A stretch of DNA of 64,000 bases from AAA044-D11 sp965268555 (GCA_965268555.1 OZ254174.1:1-64000), one strand, 5' to 3'. Shown: positions 1 to 9,417, counted from the stretch's first letter. The notes: generated by a model from the letters alone, not told the origin. Made by a program: numbers and translations.

Positions 1-1404
1 ATGGCGTTACTCGAAGTCGACGATTTAACCGCTCTCTGGGGCGCTGTTATTGCTGATGTTTCTATCGAATCCCCACAACACCGCGCTTTTTTATCTCTAA
101 CTAAACCTCTTGGGTTGATCCAAAATGAGAGTGGCTCGAATTTGTTGCTTTCAGCGCCTAATGCTTTTGCTAAGGATGTTTTAGAGACCCGGTTGCGCGC
201 AATACTAAATGAAGCCCTGTCTTTAAAGTTAGATCAAAAAATTAATATCGCAGTGACTATTGATGAAACTCTTCAAGATAGCGTTGTTGAAGAAGTTGTA
301 GATCCAATAGTTGAACAACAACCTAAATCTGGAACTGGTCGTGACTCAAAATCTGCAACAACTGCAGAGCCCAGCCAATTAAACCCGCGCTATATTTTTG
401 AAACTTTCGTTATTGGCGCATCAAACCGATTTGCACACGCCGCAGCAGTTGCTGTCGCTGAAGCTCCAGCAAAGGCTTACAACCCACTCTTTATTTATGG
501 CGAGTCCGGGCTCGGTAAAACCCACTTATTACACGCTATTGGCGCTTATGCCAAAGAGTTATATGGCAGCGTGCGTGTGCGTTATGTATCTAGCGAAGAG
601 TTCACAAATGACTTTATTAACTCAATTCGTGACGACAAGGCCTCGGTTTTTCAGCGCCGCTATCGTGACCTAGATGTTCTTCTTGTAGACGATATTCAAT
701 TTTTAGAGAATAAAGAACGTACTCAGGAAGAGTTCTTCCATACATTTAATACTTTGTATAACGCCAACAAACAAATTGTTATATCGAGCGATCGGCCACC
801 AAAACAATTAACCACTTTGGAAGATCGTTTGCGCAGCCGATTTGAGTGGGGCTTAATTACTGATATTCAACCACCAGAATTAGAAACCCGTATTGCGATT
901 CTCCGCAAAAAAGCAGCGCAAGATAAATTAAATGCTCCTGACGATGTCTTGGAATATATTGCAAGTAAAATTTCTTCAAATATTCGCGAGCTTGAGGGTG
1001 CACTAATCCGCGTCACAGCTTTCGCTTCTTTAAATCGCCAAGCTGTTGATCTTGGACTTGCTGAAATTGTATTGAAAGATTTAATTCCAGAAGCTGGTGG
1101 CCCAGAAATTACAGCCACGACGATTATGGCCCAGACCGCGACTTATTTCAGCCTTACCTTGGACGACCTTTGTGGCACATCTAGATCTCGGGTCTTAGTA
1201 AACGCACGCCAGATTGCTATGTACTTGTGCCGGGAGTTGACCGAGCTTTCATTGCCGAAGATTGGGCAGACTTTTGGTGGCCGCGACCATACGACCGTCA
1301 TGCACGCAGATCGCAAGATCCGCCAATTGATGGCTGAGCGCCGCTCGATCTATAACCAGGTCACAGAGTTGACCAACCGAATAAAGCTTCAAGCTAAAAA
1401 CTAA
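1..1404 (+). CDS. dnaA: Chromosomal replication initiator DnaA
   Basis: DnaA is the AAA+ ATPase that binds DnaA boxes at oriC and opens the duplex. The 467-residue product shows the expected layout: N-terminal domain I (about 1-80), a variable linker rich in Glu, Gln and Ser (about 90-125), the AAA+ core with Walker A GESGLGKT (167-174) and Walker B LLVDDIQF (227-234), and a C-terminal DNA-binding domain with the DnaA signature GGRDHTTVMHAD (426-437). The ATG at base 1 gives a complete domain I; the upstream region is outside the window, so the ribosome binding site cannot be judged. The next gene is dnaN, across a gap with DnaA-box-like sequences. Identification is secure. Confidence 0.98.
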   Translation: MALLEVDDLTALWGAVIADVSIESPQHRAFLSLTKPLGLIQNESGSNLLLSAPNAFAKDVLETRLRAILNEALSLKLDQKINIAVTIDETLQDSVVEEVVDPIVEQQPKSGTGRDSKSATTAEPSQLNPRYIFETFVIGASNRFAHAAAVAVAEAPAKAYNPLFIYGESGLGKTHLLHAIGAYAKELYGSVRVRYVSSEEFTNDFINSIRDDKASVFQRRYRDLDVLLVDDIQFLENKERTQEEFFHTFNTLYNANKQIVISSDRPPKQLTTLEDRLRSRFEWGLITDIQPPELETRIAILRKKAAQDKLNAPDDVLEYIASKISSNIRELEGALIRVTAFASLNRQAVDLGLAEIVLKDLIPEAGGPEITATTIMAQTATYFSLTLDDLCGTSRSRVLVNARQIAMYLCRELTELSLPKIGQTFGGRDHTTVMHADRKIRQLMAERRSIYNQVTELTNRIKLQAKN

Positions 1405-1696
1405 TTACAAAGGTTGTGTAGAAAGTTACCCTCAACTTGGGGATAACTTGGGGATAAGTGTGGAAAAGAGAGGTTTAAGTGTGGGGACAGTGTCGGTGGG
1501 GGAAGTTAGGTTGGGTTATCCACGTCTCGCCCACAGCCTTAAAAACAAAGGTTTTCCGTGTGTGACCTGGGGTTATGCTCTATATCCACAGGTTTTAGCT
1601 CTAGTTACTACGAATACTTATATTAAATAGAAAAGGTTGGGGATTAGCGAACTTGTGTGGGTTTGCTAACCGCTCTTTAACAGGAAGGATAGAGAT
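1405..1696. other. Probable replication origin (oriC) between dnaA and dnaN
   Basis: This 292-base gap holds no convincing gene but several near matches to the DnaA box TTATCCACA. These are TTATCCACG at 1516-1524, ATATCCACA at 1582-1590, and on the other strand TGTGGAAAA at 1459-1467. There is also a tandem repeat, AACTTGGGGATAA at 1434-1446 and again at 1445-1457, whose TGGGGATAA parts are one mismatch from the reverse box. An AT-rich stretch (about 1600-1630) could be the unwinding element. The dnaA-dnaN gap is the usual oriC site in Actinobacteria. The boxes are degenerate, and origin function is inferred from position plus box density. Confidence 0.72.
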
Positions 1697-2824
1697 ATGA
1701 AGTTTGTTGTCGAACGCGATCCATTGATCGATGCTGTTAATTGGGTAGCCCGCAGTCTTTCAACCAGACCTATCCAAACCGCCCTTCTTGGAATCATGAT
1801 TGATGTATCGGATTCAATCACCTTAACCGGATCAGATTTAGAAACTTCAACAAAAGCGATTATCAACGCAGACATTGCAACCAAAGGAAAAGTTTTAGTT
1901 CCAGGAAGATTACTGGCTGAAATCGCACGATCTCTTCCTGCAAAACCTGTCACGTTTAATTTAGATGGTAGCCGAGTTTTGGTTACGGCCGGCAGCGCAA
2001 AATTTACACTTCCAACTCTTCCAGTTAATGAATATCCAAACCTTCCAACTCTTCCACAAGCAGCTGGTGAAATCCCAGGAGATGTATTCGCAACCGCAAT
2101 CCACCAAGTTGCAATAGCTGCCGGAAAAGATGATTCACTTCCAACACTCACCGGCGTACATATTGAAATTAACAAAACAACAATCACGCTAGCCGCAACA
2201 GATAGATATCGGTTAGCGGTAAAAGAGATTAACTGGAGTCCAAAAGATCAGAATTTAGAAGTTGGAACTTTACTTCGCGCTCGCACATTGGTTGATGCCG
2301 CTAAATCTTTAACCGGAAGCGGACAAATAACTTTCGCGTTATCACCAACAACATCAAATGAAAAACTAGTTGGTTTTGTTTCAGATGAGAAAACCATGAC
2401 ATCTAGAACTTTAGATGGCAGCTTCCCACCATTTAGACATTTGCTCCCATCAGAATCAACAGCGGAAGCAACCATCGAAGTAGCGCCGTTTTTAGATTCA
2501 GTTCGCCGTGTTGCACTGGTCACCGACAAAACAGTGCCACTACGTTTGGTTTTCGCCAACAACACACTTCAATTAGAAGCAGGCACTGGTGAAGATGCCC
2601 AAGCCACAGAAGAGTTGAATATCAACTATTCGGGCGAGAATATAAATATTGCATTTAACCCAACCTTTTTAACAGACGGCCTGCAAGCAATCAACGCACC
2701 TTTTGTTCACATCTCATTTACAGGAGATAAAAAACCTGCAGTCCTAACTGGAAAATCTGAACCTAACGGCGCAATAAATAACTCTTACAAATATTTATTA
2801 ATGCCTATGCGTTACACGTCCTAG
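1697..2824 (+). CDS. dnaN: DNA polymerase III beta subunit (sliding clamp)
   Basis: The ring-shaped processivity clamp tethers DNA polymerase III to DNA. The 375-residue length is normal for the family. The N-terminus (MKFVVERDPLIDAVNWVARS) and the three-fold repeated clamp architecture fit, and the C-terminus ends in the usual MPMR-containing tail (LLMPMRYTS), which contributes to the partner-binding pocket. A good Shine-Dalgarno, AGGAAGG at 1682-1688, precedes the ATG at 1697. The gene sits between the putative origin and recF with a 21-base gap downstream, so dnaN-recF-dciA are probably cotranscribed. Confidence 0.97.
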   Translation: MKFVVERDPLIDAVNWVARSLSTRPIQTALLGIMIDVSDSITLTGSDLETSTKAIINADIATKGKVLVPGRLLAEIARSLPAKPVTFNLDGSRVLVTAGSAKFTLPTLPVNEYPNLPTLPQAAGEIPGDVFATAIHQVAIAAGKDDSLPTLTGVHIEINKTTITLAATDRYRLAVKEINWSPKDQNLEVGTLLRARTLVDAAKSLTGSGQITFALSPTTSNEKLVGFVSDEKTMTSRTLDGSFPPFRHLLPSESTAEATIEVAPFLDSVRRVALVTDKTVPLRLVFANNTLQLEAGTGEDAQATEELNINYSGENINIAFNPTFLTDGLQAINAPFVHISFTGDKKPAVLTGKSEPNGAINNSYKYLLMPMRYTS

Positions 2825-2845
2825 TAAAAATTTAGTAAAACTAAC

Positions 2846-3946
2846 GTGTTTATTTCAAACCTATCGCTAACCACTTTCAGGTCTTATAAAACCCTGGAGT
2901 TAGAACTAGCACCAGGAATTTCTATCTTTATTGGCCGAAACGGCGAGGGCAAAACTAATGTTATTGAATCCATTCTTTATCTCTCTTTCCTCTCCTCGCA
3001 TCGAGTTTCCAGTGATCAACCTTTGGTTCAACTAGGAAGCGCATCGGCTTACATCCGTGCTAAAACCCAACTCCCAGATCGTGAAGTTCTAGTTGAGTTA
3101 GAGATTAATAGCGAGCGAGCCAACCGAGCTCGCATAAATCAAAATCCATTGCGCAGCCAGAAAGAAATCTTTGGAATAGTTCAAGCAATTTACTTCTCGC
3201 CAGAAGATTTAGATTTAGTGCGAGGTGACCCAAGTGAGCGACGAAAATTTATCGACCAACTATTAATTTTAAGATCCCCGCGCATGGCTGGTGTAATTTC
3301 AGATTACGAGCGCTCGGTTCGGCAACGGAACTCACTTCTTAAATCACGAGCAGGAACCGAATCTCTGGCCGCCTGGGATGAACAAGTAGCTAACTTCGGA
3401 GGCGAAATAATTGCGGCAAGGCTGCAAGCTCTTCGAGACTTCGAGCCAATCTTTCAAGAGATCTACCGCGATATTTCATCCGAAAAACCAGCATCGATAA
3501 CCTATAAATCAAGCATTGAAGAGCCCTCACTAACACCGACAGAGAACACCGAAAGAATTTTGGAACGAATGCGGATTACTCGCGCTTCAGAAATAGAACG
3601 CGGCCTAACTCTTACTGGGCCACACCGCGATGATTTAATTCTCAACCTAGGAGATCATTTAGTAAAAGGTTATGCAAGCCACGGCGAATCTTGGTCAATC
3701 GCTTTAAGTTTAAAGTTAGCAACTTATCAACTGCTAGAAAAAGACGGGCTAAAACCAATTTTAATTTTGGATGATGTTTTCTCTGAGTTAGATGAAGCGC
3801 GGAGAGTTCATTTAATCAAATTAGCTAAGTCTGCAGAACAAACTTTTATAACAGTGGCAGTGGAGAACGATTTACCAAAAGAGCTGTCTGGCAATAAGTA
3901 CCTAGTAAAGTCTGGCCATGTCACTAAAATTGCGGCGGGTGAATAA
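2846..3946 (+). CDS. recF: DNA replication and repair protein RecF
   Basis: RecF is an SMC-like ATPase that helps load RecA at gaps and stalled forks. The 366-residue protein has Walker A GRNGEGKT (30-37), the ABC-type signature region around LTGPHRDDL and Walker B ILILDDVFSELDE near residue 310, all expected for RecF. It starts with GTG at 2846, where the coding match to the family begins (FISNLSLTTFRSY). Its TAA (3944-3946) directly abuts the ATG of the next gene, indicating translational coupling. Confidence 0.96.
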   Translation: MFISNLSLTTFRSYKTLELELAPGISIFIGRNGEGKTNVIESILYLSFLSSHRVSSDQPLVQLGSASAYIRAKTQLPDREVLVELEINSERANRARINQNPLRSQKEIFGIVQAIYFSPEDLDLVRGDPSERRKFIDQLLILRSPRMAGVISDYERSVRQRNSLLKSRAGTESLAAWDEQVANFGGEIIAARLQALRDFEPIFQEIYRDISSEKPASITYKSSIEEPSLTPTENTERILERMRITRASEIERGLTLTGPHRDDLILNLGDHLVKGYASHGESWSIALSLKLATYQLLEKDGLKPILILDDVFSELDEARRVHLIKLAKSAEQTFITVAVENDLPKELSGNKYLVKSGHVTKIAAGE

Positions 3947-4399
3947 ATGGCGCGCGATTTAGCACGAGAGCTATACCGAGCATTTAGAAATCAACCGCGG
4001 CGAAATAAGATTGCAGAGAGCTCAGAAGTGCGCGGAAATGTAACCGACCCACAACAAATCGGTTCAGTATTAAACGAGTTGGTGGCATCCCGCGACTGGC
4101 GCCAGGGTTTAGCGGAAGGAAATATTTTTGTTGATTGGGAGAAAATTGTTGGTGCAGAAATAGCTGGTCACTCAACACCAATTTCACTTCTTGAAGGCGT
4201 GCTAACAATTCAAACCACTTCAACTGCTTGGGCAACCCAATTAAATTTAATCTCTTCAGATTTACTTGAAACAATTAGCGGATCTGCACCAGGTGCCCTT
4301 GTAGAAAAATTAGCTTTCATTGGGCCACAAGCCCCAACTTGGAAGAAGGGGCTTCGTACTATTCGTGGCGCCCGCGGACCACGCGACACCTACGGTTAA
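3947..4399 (+). CDS. dciA: DciA-like DUF721 protein (replicative helicase loading)
   Basis: A small basic protein of 150 residues. The N-terminal third is Arg/Lys-rich and probably flexible. The C-terminal half carries the DUF721 pattern (a W-x-x-IVG-x-EIAGHS segment, then a beta-strand segment ending in ATQL). DUF721 proteins are DciA, the ancestral loader of DnaB helicase in bacteria lacking DnaC or DnaI; this is family knowledge and is not shown here. Location between recF and gyrB with zero spacing to recF is the standard actinobacterial arrangement. The ATG at 3947 is the only sensible start. Confidence 0.85.
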   Translation: MARDLARELYRAFRNQPRRNKIAESSEVRGNVTDPQQIGSVLNELVASRDWRQGLAEGNIFVDWEKIVGAEIAGHSTPISLLEGVLTIQTTSTAWATQLNLISSDLLETISGSAPGALVEKLAFIGPQAPTWKKGLRTIRGARGPRDTYG

Positions 4400-4531
4400 A
4401 TCGCTCATCTAGCACTCACACAGTAAGTACCCACAACTTCTACAAGATAGCCTCTCTAATCCACCGCACAAGCCTCTTTTGCGGTAGTTCGCCTTTGATT
4501 TACAGACTAGGATTACGGCAGTGTTTAAAGG

Positions 4532-4564
4532 AAAATGGCCGAGGTTCAATCCTTAGCCATTTTT
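4532..4564 (+). promoter_or_regulatory. Leader hairpin upstream of gyrB, terminator-like
   Basis: An 8-bp stem AAAATGGC (4532-4539) / GCCATTTT (4556-4563) encloses a second short stem AGG/CCT (4542-4544 / 4551-4553) with a 6-base loop, and ends in a run of five T (4560-4564). It lies 36 bases before the gyrB Shine-Dalgarno. A smaller imperfect hairpin, CCGCA (4464-4468) / TGCGG (4480-4484), lies further upstream. The shape resembles a weak intrinsic terminator or attenuator in the gyrB leader, or the end of the dnaN-recF-dciA transcript. Function is inferred from shape alone. Confidence 0.45.
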
Positions 4565-4610
4565 GGCAGCAATTCCCGGCAAGATTTTTAAATTTGATTG
4601 GAGGTGCAAA

Positions 4611-6566
4611 TTGAGCAAGAGCACCTATGACGCCTCGAATATCACCGTCCTTGAAGGTTTGGATGCGGTCCGCAAACGCCCCGGAATGTATATCGGATCT
4701 ACCGGCGAACGCGGCTTACACCACTTGGTTTATGAGGTCGTAGATAACTCAGTTGATGAAGCGCTTGCTGGATATTGCACCGAAATAAATATCACGCTGA
4801 TGCCTGATGGATCTCTTCAATGCGTAGATAACGGCCGCGGAATTCCAGTCGACATGCACCCTGTTGAAAAGAAACCTGCACTAGAAGTTGTTCTCACAGT
4901 TTTACATGCTGGCGGAAAGTTCGGTGATGGTGGTTACTCAGTTTCTGGTGGACTACATGGAGTTGGTATCTCGGTTGTTAACGCTCTTAGTACAGATCTA
5001 GCGGTTCAAGTAAAACGTGATGGTTTTAATTGGTTTCAAGAATACAAATTAGGAGTTCCACAGAAACCAGTTCGCAAAGGCGAAGCTACAGATGAAACTG
5101 GAACAACTGTAACTTTCTGGCCATCTGCTGAAATTTTTGAAACCACTGATTTTTCTTTCGAAGTCTTATCCACTCGCTTCCGCGAAATGGCATTTTTAAA
5201 TAAGGGCTTGATATTAACTCTTACCGATTTGCGCCCAGGACACGTTGATGAAAAAGGCGAACCACTTCATGTTCGTTATCACTATGAAGGTGGAATTATT
5301 GATTTTGTTAAACACCTAAATCAGACCAAGGGCGAAACACATAAATCCATAATTTCATTTATAACAGATGAAGCTAAACATAAAATGAGTTTAGAAGTAG
5401 CGATGCAATGGAACGCCGGATTTACCGACTCTGTCTACACCTTTGCTAACACAATCCACACCCACGAAGGCGGAGCGCACGAAGAAGGATTTCGAACCGC
5501 ACTAACTTCAGTTGTAAATAAATTTGGTGAAGAGTGGGGCTTTATTCGCAAGAAAGAAGATCGCCTAACTGGTGAAGATATTCGCGAAGGACTTACTGCA
5601 ATTGTTTCAATCAAACTTGCAGAACCACAATTTGAAGGACAAACAAAGACAAAACTCGGCAACACTGAAGCCAAATCATTTACTCAGAAGAGCATGAACG
5701 ATCATTTAACTAGTTGGTTTGAACAGAATCCAGGCGAAGGTAAAGATATTGTTCGAAAGAGCATTGATGCCGCTGCTGCAAGAGTTGCGGCACGCAAAGC
5801 CCGAGATCTTTCTAGAAACCGCAAAGGTTTACTGGAAGGCCGCGGTATGCCTGGAAAATTGGCAGATTGCCAATGGACCGAGCCAGAAAAATGCGAGCTT
5901 TATATCGTTGAAGGTGACTCTGCGGGTGGTTCCACAAAAGGTGGGCGCGATTCGAGATATCAAGCGGTGCTTCCAATTCGCGGAAAGATTTTGAATGTAG
6001 AGAAGGCAAGAATTGATCGCGTACTTCAGAACAACGAAGTGCAATCACTTATTACTGCACTTGGCACTGGTATTCATGATGATTTCGATATTGCAAAACT
6101 TCGTTACCACAAAATTATTTTGATGGCGGATGCTGACGTCGATGGCCAACATATTCGCACTCTGCTTTTAACATTGTTATTTAGATTCATGCGCCCACTT
6201 ATCGAAAATGGTTTTGTTTACTTGGCTCAACCCCCTCTTTACAAACTTAAATGGGGCGGCAAAGAACCAGTTCAATATGCATTCTCGGATCGTGAACGAG
6301 ATGGCTTTATTCAAATAGGTATTGATGCCGGTAAGCGACTTCCAAAAGAAGATGGAATTCAACGCTTCAAAGGTCTGGGCGAAATGCCAGCAAAAGAACT
6401 TTGGGATACAACAATGGATCCCGCACACCGCGTGTTAATTCAAGTAACTCTCGAAGATGCTGCCGCAGCAGATGATTTATTCTCAGTGTTAATGGGCGAA
6501 GATGTTGAGCTGCGCCGAAACTTTATTCAACGTAACGCTAAAGATGTTCGCTTCTTGGATATCTAG
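4611..6566 (+). CDS. gyrB: DNA gyrase subunit B
   Basis: ATPase subunit of gyrase, which introduces negative supercoils using ATP. About 651 residues, with the GHKL ATP-binding motifs near the N-terminus (YEVVDNSVDEA, then DNGRGIPVD), the lid region GGLHGVGISVVNAL, the TOPRIM motif EGDSAGGS, the metal-binding DADVDG and the C-terminal RFKGLGEM. The start chosen is TTG at 4611, because a strong Shine-Dalgarno GGAGGT (4600-4605) sits just before it and the protein then begins at the conserved SKSTYDASNITVLEGL. An in-frame ATG at 4563 lies inside the leader hairpin, has no ribosome binding site and would add 16 non-conserved residues. gyrA follows after 8 bases. Confidence 0.97.
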   Translation: MSKSTYDASNITVLEGLDAVRKRPGMYIGSTGERGLHHLVYEVVDNSVDEALAGYCTEINITLMPDGSLQCVDNGRGIPVDMHPVEKKPALEVVLTVLHAGGKFGDGGYSVSGGLHGVGISVVNALSTDLAVQVKRDGFNWFQEYKLGVPQKPVRKGEATDETGTTVTFWPSAEIFETTDFSFEVLSTRFREMAFLNKGLILTLTDLRPGHVDEKGEPLHVRYHYEGGIIDFVKHLNQTKGETHKSIISFITDEAKHKMSLEVAMQWNAGFTDSVYTFANTIHTHEGGAHEEGFRTALTSVVNKFGEEWGFIRKKEDRLTGEDIREGLTAIVSIKLAEPQFEGQTKTKLGNTEAKSFTQKSMNDHLTSWFEQNPGEGKDIVRKSIDAAAARVAARKARDLSRNRKGLLEGRGMPGKLADCQWTEPEKCELYIVEGDSAGGSTKGGRDSRYQAVLPIRGKILNVEKARIDRVLQNNEVQSLITALGTGIHDDFDIAKLRYHKIILMADADVDGQHIRTLLLTLLFRFMRPLIENGFVYLAQPPLYKLKWGGKEPVQYAFSDRERDGFIQIGIDAGKRLPKEDGIQRFKGLGEMPAKELWDTTMDPAHRVLIQVTLEDAAAADDLFSVLMGEDVELRRNFIQRNAKDVRFLDI

Positions 6567-6574
6567 GTAAACAA

Positions 6575-9049
6575 ATGGCAGAGAATATGAATCCAGATAA
6601 GACGGCTGCGCACGATCGCATCGAGTCTGTTGATCTTCAAGTTGAGATGGCTCGGTCATATCTTGATTATGCAATGTCAGTAATTGTTGGACGCGCACTT
6701 CCAGATATTAGAGATGGTTTAAAACCAGTTCACCGCAGAGTTCTTTATGCAATGTATGACGCTGGATATCGCCCAGATAAGGGTTATTACAAATCTTCTC
6801 GCATCGTCGGTGATGTTATGGGTAATTACCATCCACATGGTGACACCGCTATTTATGATGCAGTAGTTCGTCTCGCACAATTTTGGTCACTTCGTTATCC
6901 GCTAATTGATGGAAACGGAAACTTCGGTTCTCCAGGAAATGATCCAGCCGCAGCAATGCGTTATACCGAAGCCAGACTTGCACCTCTCGCAATGGAGATG
7001 ATGCGAGATATCGATGAAGACACAGTTAATTTCATTCCGAACTATGACGGTCGATCACAAGAACCAACAGTCCTTCCAAGCCGTTTTCCAAATCTTCTCG
7101 TAAATGGCAGCGCGGGAATCGCGGTTGGTATGGCCACTAACATTCCACCTCACAATTTAAATGAAGTAGTCGAAGGCGTTGTCTGGTCTCTTGAAAATCC
7201 AGATGCAGATCCAAAAGAGCTATTAGAAAAGTTGCTTACAATTGTTAAAGGCCCAGACTTCCCAACAAAAGCCTTAATTGTTGGGCGCCAGGGAATTGAA
7301 GATGCTTATCGCACCGGCCGCGGCTCAATAATTATGCGCGCAGTTGTTGAAGTTGAAGAAATTAATAAGCGAACATGTCTTGTAGTTACCGAACTTCCTT
7401 ACCAAGTTAACCCAGATAACTTGGCGCTAAAGATTGCCGAACTTGTTAAAGATGGTCGAATTAAAGGTATTGCAGATGTCCGCGATGAAGGTAACGAGCG
7501 GCTCGGCCAGAGACTTGTAGTTGTACTTCGTAATGATGCAATTCCAAAGGTTGTATTAAACAACCTTTACAAGCACACCCAACTCCAAGATTCATTTGGT
7601 GCAAACATGCTTGCACTAGTCGATGGAGTACCGCGCACACTTCGCATTGATGAATTCATTCGCTATTACATCGAACACCAAATTGAAGTCATAGTTCGCC
7701 GCACGAAGTACAGATTGCAAGAACGCGAAAAACGCGCACATATTTTACGTGGCTATCTAAAAGCACTCGATGCACTCGATGCAGTGATTGCCCTGATCCG
7801 CGCCTCTAGAACTCCAGAAGAAGCCCGCACCGGCTTAATGAAACTTCTTGACGTAGATGAGATCCAAGCAAATGCAATTTTGGATATGCAGTTGCGCAGA
7901 ATCGCTGCTCTCGAACGTCAGAAAATTAATGATGAATACGAAGGCTTGATGGCAGAGATAGTTGAACTAAATAGCATCTTGGCTTCTGAAGCCAAACAGC
8001 GCGAAATTATCAAAACCGAATTACAAGAATTGACCGCTAAATACGGCAACGAACGTCGCACCCAAATTATTGCCGGGGATTCAGATTTATCAGTTGAAGA
8101 TTTAATCCCTGATCAAAGCGTCGTTGTAACAATTACAAAAACCGGATATTCCAAGCGTACGAAAGCTGATTTATATCGCTCACAACGCCGTGGTGGCAAA
8201 GGCGTTAAAGGCGCAGCTTTAAAACAGGATGACTTGGTAGAACATTTCTTTGTTGCATCAACTCACGACTGGTTATTGTTTTTCACAAACAAGGGCCGAA
8301 TTTATCGAGCAAAGGTGCACGAACTTCCAGATGCTGGACGTGACGCCAGAGGCCAACATGTTGCAAATCTTTTAGCATTCAAACCAGATGAAACAATTGC
8401 GCAAGTAATTGCAATCTCTGATTACAACTCACATCCATTTTTAGCAATTGCTACCAGAGGTGGAATCGTTAAGAAGTCGCCACTTACCGAATATGACTCA
8501 CCGCGAGCTGGCGGCTTAATTGCGATAAATCTTAAAGAGGGCGATGAATTAGTTTCAGCCTCCCTGGTAAGCGCGAAAGATGAAATTCTTCTAGTCTCCA
8601 GAAATGGAATGTCGCTGCGTTTTAGCGCTGACGAAGAATCTATTCGCTCAATGGGAAGATCAACAACTGGTGTTATCGGAATGAAGTTCCGCGGCAAAGA
8701 TCAACTCTTAACAATGGCGGCGATTACAGATATCTCAACACCTAAATTTGTTTTAACAGCAACAGATGGTGGCTATGCAAAGCGCACTCCACTAGACGAG
8801 TATCGACCACAAGGTCGCGGCGGGCTTGGTGTTAAAGCGGCAAAGATCGATGAAGATTCTCGCGGTGTTTTAGTTGGTGCGATGATTGTTGAAGCTAGTG
8901 ATGAAATTCTTGCAATTACATCTGGCGGAGTTGTAATTCGCACCGCTTGCTCTGAAATTCGAGAGACGAGTCGCGACACCCTTGGCGTGCGGTTAGTAAA
9001 TCTAGATTCAGGTATTTCAGTCGTATCAATTACGCAGGTTAAAGAGTAA
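6575..9049 (+). CDS. gyrA: DNA gyrase subunit A
   Basis: DNA breakage-reunion subunit of gyrase. In 824 residues it shows the N-terminal LDYAMSVIVGRALPDIRDG block, the catalytic tyrosine Y130 in AAAMRYTEAR, and the gyrase-specific GyrA box QRRGGKG near residue 530, which separates it from ParC, followed by the beta-pinwheel repeats. In the quinolone-resistance region (HPHGDTAIYD) the position equivalent to E. coli Ser83 is Thr91 and Asp87 is kept as Asp95. It is 8 bases downstream of gyrB, so the two are cotranscribed. Confidence 0.97.
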   Translation: MAENMNPDKTAAHDRIESVDLQVEMARSYLDYAMSVIVGRALPDIRDGLKPVHRRVLYAMYDAGYRPDKGYYKSSRIVGDVMGNYHPHGDTAIYDAVVRLAQFWSLRYPLIDGNGNFGSPGNDPAAAMRYTEARLAPLAMEMMRDIDEDTVNFIPNYDGRSQEPTVLPSRFPNLLVNGSAGIAVGMATNIPPHNLNEVVEGVVWSLENPDADPKELLEKLLTIVKGPDFPTKALIVGRQGIEDAYRTGRGSIIMRAVVEVEEINKRTCLVVTELPYQVNPDNLALKIAELVKDGRIKGIADVRDEGNERLGQRLVVVLRNDAIPKVVLNNLYKHTQLQDSFGANMLALVDGVPRTLRIDEFIRYYIEHQIEVIVRRTKYRLQEREKRAHILRGYLKALDALDAVIALIRASRTPEEARTGLMKLLDVDEIQANAILDMQLRRIAALERQKINDEYEGLMAEIVELNSILASEAKQREIIKTELQELTAKYGNERRTQIIAGDSDLSVEDLIPDQSVVVTITKTGYSKRTKADLYRSQRRGGKGVKGAALKQDDLVEHFFVASTHDWLLFFTNKGRIYRAKVHELPDAGRDARGQHVANLLAFKPDETIAQVIAISDYNSHPFLAIATRGGIVKKSPLTEYDSPRAGGLIAINLKEGDELVSASLVSAKDEILLVSRNGMSLRFSADEESIRSMGRSTTGVIGMKFRGKDQLLTMAAITDISTPKFVLTATDGGYAKRTPLDEYRPQGRGGLGVKAAKIDEDSRGVLVGAMIVEASDEILAITSGGVVIRTACSEIRETSRDTLGVRLVNLDSGISVVSITQVKE

Positions 9050-9126
9050 GAATTCCACGCATAATTCCGCGCTTTTGGCTGACGCCTCAAAGTCGGGTAG
9101 CCTTCACCAGTTCAAATATCGCGTTT

Positions 9127-9204
9127 GGGCCTTTAGCTCAGCTTGGTTAGAGCGCTTCCCTGATAAGGAAGAGGTCAGTGGTTCAAGTCCACTAAGGCCC
9201 ACCA
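9127..9204 (+). tRNA. tRNA-Ile (GAT)
   Basis: A full cloverleaf can be folded. The acceptor stem is GGGCCTT (9127-9133) with AAGGCCC (9194-9200). The D arm contains AGCTCAGCTTGGTTAGAGC. The anticodon arm is CTTCC-CTGATAA-GGAAG with anticodon GAT, and the T arm contains GGTTCAAGTCC. The discriminator A at 9201 is followed by a genomically encoded CCA (9202-9204). The gyrA, tRNA-Ile, tRNA-Ala order is typical of Actinobacteria. Confidence 0.97.
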
Positions 9205-9284
9205 ATCGCCTTATTTAACTAGTTTTACAGATTTAATAAGTTAGCAATCTTTAGATAAGGTTGCGCCACTTACCCGTTAATCGC

Positions 9285-9357
9285 GGGGACCTAGCTCAAT
9301 TGGTAGAGCACCGCCTTTGCAAGGCGGGGGTTAGGGGTTCGATTCCCCTGGTCTCCA
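9285..9357 (+). tRNA. tRNA-Ala (TGC)
   Basis: Acceptor stem GGGGACC (9285-9291) pairs with GGTCTCC (9350-9356) with one G-U pair. The anticodon arm is CCGCC-TTTGCAA-GGCGG with anticodon TGC, and the T arm contains GGTTCGATTCC. The discriminator A (9357) is followed by CAA, so unlike the neighbouring tRNA-Ile the CCA end is not encoded and must be added enzymatically. Confidence 0.97.
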
Positions 9358-9417
9358 CAAATATTCTCCAAAAGTTTTATCTCTTCAGAAATCTAATAAC
9401 CCGTTGAAAGGGAAAAC

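Noticed and set aside
1283..1300. ACGACCGTCA inside dnaA resembling the catabolic palindrome
   Set aside because: It encodes the invariant DnaA signature (DHTTVM), lacks the full inverted repeat and is within coding sequence.
1448..1630. 60-codon open frame in the dnaA-dnaN gap
   Set aside because: No ribosome binding site and no recognisable protein pattern; it lies across the DnaA-box-like sequences and is best explained as origin DNA.
1666..2187. 173-codon antisense frame over dnaN
   Set aside because: It mirrors dnaN codon structure on the opposite strand; Ser/Ile-rich composition typical of antisense shadows. The same holds for long antisense frames at 23302-23778, 35237-35788, 54415-55002 and 60613-61155.
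4339..4614. 91-codon open frame between the DciA gene and gyrB
   Set aside because: It overlaps the end of the DciA gene in another frame, runs through both hairpins and lacks protein-like composition.
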